Of a stretch of 47,573 nt of DNA, positions 42,512 to 47,573 are shown in pieces. Location of the stretch: positions 1 to 47,573 of the forward strand of contig JACMLN010000034.1 of assembly GCA_014379585.1 (NCBI GenBank), in the 5' to 3' direction. The position numbers and the translations under genes are program-made. The notes beneath the pieces are model-generated. The model made no database searches and was not told the origin of the DNA. It saw nothing but the letters and a program-made list of their open reading frames with translations. The DNA is from Gloeobacterales cyanobacterium ES-bin-313 (GTDB taxonomy: Bacteria > Cyanobacteriota > Cyanobacteriia > Gloeobacterales > Gloeobacteraceae). Position 1 is the first letter of the stretch, and each line of letters begins with the position of its first letter.

Positions 42512-44932
42512 TTAAGGGAGTTTAGCTTCCCAGACTCCGCGACCATAGGTGGAGATGCGCAGGAAGCTACCGTCTGCAGGCATATACAGATCGCTAACTT
42601 GAACTGCTGGTAAGCCAGCACCGAACAGGTGCCAGTTGCTACCGCCGTCAGTGGTCTCGTATACACCGAGCCAGGTGGCTGCGTAGAGGGTATTGCCACT
42701 TGCATCTTTCGGACTCACTAACAACTTACTCACCGGCGCGAGGGGCAAGCCGTTGGTAGCAGGCTGCCAAGTTGCGCCGCCGTCAGTCGATTTGACCACG
42801 TAGACCGATTGGCCATTCGGGTTCTCCGAGGCGATGTATAGCGTCGTATCGTTTACCCAGGCAACACTGGCATTAAATCCGTCGTAGCCTGAGACCTTGT
42901 TATCGCGAAGTACCCAATTCACTCCGCCATCGGTGGTGATGTAAACATTACCACTCGGTGCACAGATGGCGATCCGATTGAGATCGCTCGGATGGACACC
43001 GGTATTGTGAACGGTGCCACGGAAAGCAACCGTTCCCGCCGCGCCTCGGAAGATCTCAGACCAGTTCTGGCCGCCATTGGTCGTCTTGTAGGCAAAACGC
43101 TGAGTGGCCGTAAAGAAAACCCTGCCAGTCGGATCAGCAATGGCTGTTGGCGTGGTCAAGGGTGTGAAGAAGACGCCATCAGCAGTATTGATCCCTCTGG
43201 CGGACTCCCACTTGCGCTGGGTGTTCGGGATAACTTCGCTGTACTGAATCTGGTTGAAGAACACACTGCCAAGGACAAATTGGCCATTCGCCTGACTCCA
43301 ACCTGTACCGAAGCCATCGCCACCAATGGTCTGGTTGAAGATGCCCGTGGCGCCAAGGCGGATGCGGGTACCGTTGTCCTGTAACCCGATGGTGATTCTG
43401 GTTGGATCGGTACCGCTCGTTGAAAGGGCATAGATCAAATGGCTGACGATGCTCTTATTTTTAGAGCTGTCCCACTGGGCACCGCCATCGGTACTCACAG
43501 AAAGGCCGCCGTCTGTGCCGAAGAATAGGGTTGGAGTGCCGCCAGCATTGGAAATAGCTGCTGCGTGGAAATCAGCGTGGGTGTAGGGCAGGCCAAACTG
43601 AGCCAACCAGTTCGTTATTAGCGTCCAAGTTAGGCCCCCATTCGTTGTTTTTGCGCTACTGAGTTGTCCACCTAAGTACACCGTATTGCGCGAAGCATCG
43701 TTTGGATCTACCAGAACCAACTGGTTGTAGAATGCCTGTCCAGCCATCAAGTTCATGGTTGGTTGGTCATTGTTTGGGTTCGTGGGAGCTCTATTGGTGA
43801 TGCCCAAGGCTGTCCAAGTCAGCCCACCATCGGCAGAACGAAACAGATCGAGTTGGGCGGCATCGGCAGTAGTGGCTGCGTAGGCGTAGACGACACTGTC
43901 ACCCGGTGCCCCAACCCCTAAGGTTGTACGACCCGCACCCGCTGGACTACCAGCAACAGGACTCCAGGTAGCACCAAGATCTGTAGACAGATAGAGGGTT
44001 GAGATGCCAGTGGTTTGATCTGCAACAGAGACCAGCCAGCCAGCACTGGTCTTCACCAAGCTCCAGGCAAACAAGTTCAGGGGAGAACCAGAGATTTGCG
44101 GTACAGCAGAAAAGGTTGCGCCACCATCCGTCGAACGGAACAGACCGACATCGGTGCCAGCCAAGACAATATCGTTTGGACCGCTCGTATCGACTTTGAT
44201 GTCGGTAACAATTTTGGCGTTGCCGAGGGTGACGTAGGGAGACCAACTTGTTCCACCGTTTGTGGTTTTGACGATCACACCACCGACAGCGAAGTCAAAA
44301 GGATCGCCAAGACCCAGATAGATCGTCTCTGGATCGCGCCCAAAGGACATCGCGCCACCGGAAGTGGTCAGCAAGTTATCCGTGATCGGTTTCCAGAGGC
44401 TGCGAGGAGAAGTGAAGTTTGTGGTCTTGAAAATACCGCCGCTAGAAGTAAGCAAATAAACGATGTCTGGATTGGTGGGATGGGGCAAGATCGTGCGTGC
44501 CCGGCCACTGTCCGTCTCCGTTAAAGTCACCCCGTTCTGGGTAAGCAAGGCATTTCTAGGGCCGATGGATTCCCAAATTGGTGTGCCTTCCGCTGGTACT
44601 GCTCCAGGGGTCTGGCTTGGGTAAAGCCTTTGCTGCTTCTCTAACTCCCGAATGAGCCGTTGGGCAAAATCAGCGGGGGGTTGGCCATAGCGTTCGCGCA
44701 GCCACTCTAGGCGACCCTTAATGACTGGTAGGTTTTCTTCGTCGGCATCCTTGCCCTGATTTGCATAGAACGTCTTTGCATCCATGCGGCTCTTGTAAGC
44801 TGTATCTGAAACTGGGGTATGGGCAAGTTTCAATCCAGCAACCAACATTGCACCCGCAACAGCAATCGTAGCGACAGCAGGAAGGACTTTCTTTCCAGTC
44901 ACTGCTTTTACAGGTTCCTTATCGAGAATCAT
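42512..44932 (-). CDS. Large membrane-anchored Asp-box (BNR/sortilin-like) beta-propeller protein
   Basis: 806 residues with an N-terminal hydrophobic segment (about 14-38, AVATIAVAGAMLVAGLKLA), either a signal anchor or an uncleaved signal. A helical region rich in Arg/Leu (about 70-115) precedes a very long propeller region. I count about ten Asp-box motifs of the form S/T-x-D/N-G-G-x-x-W, for example KTTNGGTSW, RSTDGGATF and KSTDGGATW. The protein ends with STYGRGVWEA, a C-terminal closing motif of VPS10/xyloglucanase-like propellers. It is probably periplasmic or outer-surface exposed. No sialidase catalytic residues are evident, so binding or scaffolding is more likely than hydrolysis. 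It has its own terminator. Confidence 0.85.
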   Translation of the reverse strand: MILDKEPVKAVTGKKVLPAVATIAVAGAMLVAGLKLAHTPVSDTAYKSRMDAKTFYANQGKDADEENLPVIKGRLEWLRERYGQPPADFAQRLIRELEKQQRLYPSQTPGAVPAEGTPIWESIGPRNALLTQNGVTLTETDSGRARTILPHPTNPDIVYLLTSSGGIFKTTNFTSPRSLWKPITDNLLTTSGGAMSFGRDPETIYLGLGDPFDFAVGGVIVKTTNGGTSWSPYVTLGNAKIVTDIKVDTSGPNDIVLAGTDVGLFRSTDGGATFSAVPQISGSPLNLFAWSLVKTSAGWLVSVADQTTGISTLYLSTDLGATWSPVAGSPAGAGRTTLGVGAPGDSVVYAYAATTADAAQLDLFRSADGGLTWTALGITNRAPTNPNNDQPTMNLMAGQAFYNQLVLVDPNDASRNTVYLGGQLSSAKTTNGGLTWTLITNWLAQFGLPYTHADFHAAAISNAGGTPTLFFGTDGGLSVSTDGGAQWDSSKNKSIVSHLIYALSTSGTDPTRITIGLQDNGTRIRLGATGIFNQTIGGDGFGTGWSQANGQFVLGSVFFNQIQYSEVIPNTQRKWESARGINTADGVFFTPLTTPTAIADPTGRVFFTATQRFAYKTTNGGQNWSEIFRGAAGTVAFRGTVHNTGVHPSDLNRIAICAPSGNVYITTDGGVNWVLRDNKVSGYDGFNASVAWVNDTTLYIASENPNGQSVYVVKSTDGGATWQPATNGLPLAPVSKLLVSPKDASGNTLYAATWLGVYETTDGGSNWHLFGAGLPAVQVSDLYMPADGSFLRISTYGRGVWEAKLP

Positions 44933-45096
44933 TTGGGTAAGCTCATCAAGAATAAATTCGTAATGGATCTTACAAGGAAAATTAAATACTTGGGAGTATC
45001 GGGATGAACCTATTAATAGTTTTAAATATTAGAAGAATCTCATGCTTCTAGTACAAACCAAAAGTGCTTCTGCAGCGTACTTGAATCTTATACTAT

Positions 45097-45825
45097 TTAG
45101 CGATTTAATAAAGTCAGGATGCTATATGTACCTGTAAAAATCAGCAAAATGCCGCTTGTCCGATTGATCCAAACGGACCAACGTCTTAGAGAGAGCAAGG
45201 CTTTCAAGGCTCCAGTGAAGACACCAGCCACAACGAGAGGAGTCGCATGACCAATGGAGTAAGTGAACAAAAAAGCAGCACCTAACCAAGGATTATGTAC
45301 TGTCGAAACCCACCCGAGAATTGCTAGAAGAACAGGGGTTGAACAGGGTGAAGCAACAAGCCCAAAAGTGAGACCAGTGATCAGAGATTTCAAACTTTGA
45401 GGAGTATCTTTATTGAGGTCGAAGCCATTGAAACTTGGTAGACGAAAAGGAATAATTTCTAATAGATTCAACCCCATCAGAATGGCGAGACAACCCATGG
45501 CAATAAACCAACCTGTTCCCACTTGGCCATAGATCACACCGGGCAGTGTCGCAACAAGACCAAGACCTGTCATCGTACAGGCGAGTCCGAGGGCAAACCA
45601 GCAGGACTGGGCAAAAGATTGCAGCCGTGACTGGGACTGATAGCCACCGATATAGCCGATGGTCACGGGCAACATCGAAAGAATACAAGGCGTAAAGCTC
45701 GTTGCCAAACCAATCAGATACAGAAGCAAAAAGCTTAGAGGAGTTGCCTGGGTCAGTTGGGTCTGCGCCAGTTCTTGAGCACTGTGTTCAAACTGGTAAA
45801 ACCATAACTGCCAGGATTCAAACAT
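45097..45825 (-). CDS. ccdA: Cytochrome c biogenesis protein CcdA
   Basis: 242 residues with six membrane helices. The two redox Cys stand in typical membrane contexts, SFTPCILSMLPVTIGYIGGY and VASPCSTPVLLAILGWV, as in short CcdA/DsbD-beta transporters. The protein moves electrons from cytoplasmic thioredoxin to the lumen side, keeping apocytochrome c Cys reduced for haem attachment. In cyanobacteria it serves the thylakoid-associated system II pathway with CcsA and CcsB, neither of which is in this window. The length and topology are normal. The gap to the propeller gene (44933-45096) is AT-rich and holds no gene I can support. Confidence 0.95.
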   Translation of the reverse strand: MFESWQLWFYQFEHSAQELAQTQLTQATPLSFLLLYLIGLATSFTPCILSMLPVTIGYIGGYQSQSRLQSFAQSCWFALGLACTMTGLGLVATLPGVIYGQVGTGWFIAMGCLAILMGLNLLEIIPFRLPSFNGFDLNKDTPQSLKSLITGLTFGLVASPCSTPVLLAILGWVSTVHNPWLGAAFLFTYSIGHATPLVVAGVFTGALKALLSLRRWSVWINRTSGILLIFTGTYSILTLLNR

Positions 45826-45938
45826 GCATCGACCTTTGACGTATAAGCAAGTATGCCTCCACTGTAACTGCCGAAATTGAGACAGCGTTATTCAGAAAGT
45901 GGCTGGCCTTGTTGGTACCAAGAGGAATTTTCAGTGAC

Positions 45939-46610
45939 TTAGTTGCCAATCGCTCGTAAGAAGCGCCGCAGCCCATCGAACAAGCCTTCACCTTTAGGTC
46001 GAAAAGCCTTGTCAATGTCTTCTCCGCTGGGGCGTTGGGCCATTTCGTTCACCAAACTGTAATCACCGTCTTGGTCTTCCTTCCAAAGTTGCCAGGGATT
46101 CGGGTAGGAGCGATAGAGTGCCCCCGCCTCAAAGGGTTGAATCGTGTAGATCACTTCGATGGTGGAAAGAAAGCGCTCCCGTAACTGCCGCCCAGCCAGA
46201 CCGATGCCGACGACCCCAGATTCTTCAAGTCGCGAATTGAGCAAGATCACAGGCTTCCCGACTGCCTGACCAGCCACCGATTCCACCGATTCCACTTCGA
46301 CAGCACTCGGTTCTACCAAGAGCAAAGCACTGTACTGGTCAACCCCAGAACGCATCTCACTCAGCCCCCGCAGGGCATAATCTACGGTGCCCAACTTTTT
46401 GCGGGCGAGGGCTGCTGCCCCTGGATCAGGGAAAAGGGCTACCCAGCCCGTACCGAGGAGGGGGGCAATCGCTTGAACAATTGCCATCGTTTCCAATCCA
46501 GGGATCCGAATGTCCACTTGAAGGCGCTGTTTGCCATCATTTTTGGCGCGCTCAAGGGCAGCACCCAGTTGAATCAAGGTTTCATCAAAAGTGCGGGGCA
46601 GTTCGCTCAT
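45939..46610 (-). CDS. DUF1995-family protein
   Basis: A 223-residue soluble protein starting MSELPRTFDETLIQLGAALERAKNDG. The QVDIRIPGLE and GTGWVALFPDPGAAALARKKLG segments and the SALLLVEPSAVEVESVESVA stretch match the DUF1995 (plant LPA3-like) pattern. LPA3 assists photosystem II assembly in chloroplasts; a similar role here is inference only. The C-terminus holds RSYPNPWQLWKEDQDGDYSLVNE, a conserved tail of the cyanobacterial members. It lies 113 bp upstream of ccdA on the same strand. Confidence 0.82.
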   Translation of the reverse strand: MSELPRTFDETLIQLGAALERAKNDGKQRLQVDIRIPGLETMAIVQAIAPLLGTGWVALFPDPGAAALARKKLGTVDYALRGLSEMRSGVDQYSALLLVEPSAVEVESVESVAGQAVGKPVILLNSRLEESGVVGIGLAGRQLRERFLSTIEVIYTIQPFEAGALYRSYPNPWQLWKEDQDGDYSLVNEMAQRPSGEDIDKAFRPKGEGLFDGLRRFLRAIGN

Positions 46611-46716
46611 CGGTTCAACACCTGTGGTAGAGCCATTGTGCCATTTGCCGCAGTTAAAGGTGGTTTTTCAGTGTTCAAAGTGCATCTTTACCTGCGAGAC
46701 TCTCCACAGACTCTCT

Positions 46717-47019
46717 CCCAATGGCATCCAGGCCACTCCCGATCCCCCTCCAATTCCGCATCACCCCGCGAAGCGCCATGAGCCTGGGACGCGCAGCGTC
46801 ATACCTACCCTGCCACCAGTCCACAGATTTGGGTCGTTGCGCCTCCCCCCGCAACGTGGGCACAAGACCGCGTCACCAAGAAACACTAAGTAACAAGCCA
46901 CTAAAGTTGCCAAGGGGGTGTGGGGGACAGAAGCCTGTCCCCCACGGGGTGGGAGTCCAGAGGGAGGGGCTCGCCCCTTCCCTTTGGTGCCGTTCGCCAT
47001 ATTTATCGCAACTCACCAA
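46717..47019 (+). repeat. Dispersed hairpin-rich repeat, copy C
   Basis: Same orientation as copy B, with more divergence in the middle (about 46850-46895). The central hairpin is 11 bp (46920-46930/46935-46945) but its loop is AAGC, the reverse complement of copy B's loop. The CGTTGCG/CGCAACG stem is kept although the loop differs. It fills the gap between DUF1995 and trpD. Confidence 0.85.
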
Positions 47020-47039
47020 AAATTTCTAAAGCCCCCAAA

Positions 47040-47573
47040 CTAGCCAGGATAAATCGCGATTAACTGTTCTAATTTCAGCCAAGGCAACCCACTGCCAATG
47101 CAATGAAGCGCCTCAGAAACCCCTTCCTCCCAGGTGTCTACTTTCCCCGCCACAAGCAAAGCCGCAGCTGTATTTAAAGCAACAATTTCTGTTTGAGGAC
47201 GTGTTCCTTTGCCTTGAAGCACCGCCTTTAAGATCGCTGCATTTTCACGTACATCGCCACCACGCAAATCCGCAACACCAACAAGCTGCAAACCAAGCGC
47301 TTCAGGATCGATGACCAGTTCACGGACAGTTTCACCATTCCCCCAGGCCACCCAAGTTGGCCCAGTGGTTGTGCATTCGTCCAACCCAGGACTGCCATGC
47401 ACCACCAAGTATTTCTGACGACCCAATTGCCCCAACACAGCAGCAAGCCGAGGCACAAGTTCCCGATGGTAAACCCCAAGGACTTGCCCCGTCGGAACCA
47501 AGGGATTCACCAATGGCCCAAGCAGATTAAAGATTGTGCGAATGCCCAACTCTCGGCGTACAGGAGCGAGATG
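47040..47573 (-). CDS. trpD: Anthranilate phosphoribosyltransferase, N-terminal part outside window
   Basis: The C-terminal 177 residues of TrpD; the frame enters from beyond base 47573. It begins HLAPVRRELGIRTIFNLLGPLVNP, the conserved central motif, then VYHRELVPRLAAVLGQLG, VVHGSPGLDECTTTGPT and the late LNTAAALLVAGKVDTWEEGVSEA. TrpD attaches phosphoribosyl to anthranilate in tryptophan synthesis. The 3' end is intact, with the stop at 47040 lying 21 bp from repeat copy C. No other trp gene is visible here, consistent with scattered trp genes in cyanobacteria. Confidence 0.95.
   Translation of the reverse strand, partial: HLAPVRRELGIRTIFNLLGPLVNPLVPTGQVLGVYHRELVPRLAAVLGQLGRQKYLVVHGSPGLDECTTTGPTWVAWGNGETVRELVIDPEALGLQLVGVADLRGGDVRENAAILKAVLQGKGTRPQTEIVALNTAAALLVAGKVDTWEEGVSEALHCIGSGLPWLKLEQLIAIYPG

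Noticed and set aside
46721-47029. Short open frames of similar sequence inside all three repeat copies
   Set aside because: They are open in several frames, interrupted or shifted between copies, and follow from hairpin-rich repeat DNA; no start signals or protein family seen.
1-47573. tRNA, rRNA genes and CRISPR arrays
   Set aside because: No T-loop motif with matching acceptor stem, no rRNA-like conserved blocks and no regularly spaced short repeats were found by eye in the intergenic regions.

Overview
The window is cyanobacterial chromosome. The evidence is a set of lineage-typical genes: RpaB (Ycf27-type) response regulator, a CRR6-family NDH-1 assembly factor, DUF3007, DUF1995 and DUF4336 proteins, a group 3 sigma factor beside pilBTC, and a pyruvate kinase with an extra C-terminal PEP-utilizer domain. 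The species cannot be named from sequence alone. The HIP1 octamer, abundant in many cyanobacteria, occurs only about three times, so HIP1-rich lineages are less likely.

Layout. 0-7.2 kb: a truncated Uma2-type nuclease, a conserved peroxiredoxin-like protein without a peroxidatic Cys, a very large hybrid sensor kinase with 14 propeller blades, and a secreted subtilase. 7.4-12.9 kb: pilB-pilT-pilC on the minus strand, divergent from a SigF-like sigma factor. 13.2-16.5 kb: rpaB, an exported FG-GAP-like protein, a strong candidate replication origin (seven DnaA-box-like 9-mers in about 112 bp plus an AT-rich tract), and dnaN, whose 3' end overlaps that of convergent ychF. 17.7-31.6 kb: a single co-directional exopolysaccharide cluster of twelve genes (tyrosine autokinase/co-polymerase, two glycosyltransferases, rfbD, rfbB, initiating phosphoglycosyltransferase, long-form rfbA, Wza-like export protein, TPR protein, PHP-type tyrosine phosphatase, DUF3007, phosphodiester-glycosidase-like protein), mostly with tiny gaps or 4-nt overlaps. 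rfbC, wzx and wzy are absent here.

31.6-35.0 kb is an AT-richer accessory segment. Two inverted copies of a ~300-bp hairpin-rich repeat flank a lone lipoprotein gene and a 103-bp element bounded by 13-bp inverted repeats. Next to it is a divergent pair of related nucleotidyltransferases. A third copy of the repeat lies at 46.7-47.0 kb. 35.0-47.6 kb is mostly housekeeping: pyruvate kinase, crr6, a glutathione-dependent formaldehyde detoxification pair (frmA, fghA) with an SDR upstream, a small coiled-coil protein, a VOC protein, a DUF4336 protein sharing a bidirectional terminator with a large Asp-box propeller protein, CcdA, DUF1995 and a truncated trpD.

The most interesting non-gene structures are the origin beside dnaN, the dispersed repeat whose central hairpin keeps perfect pairing while stem length and loop change, and the repeat-flanked cassette next to the paired nucleotidyltransferases.
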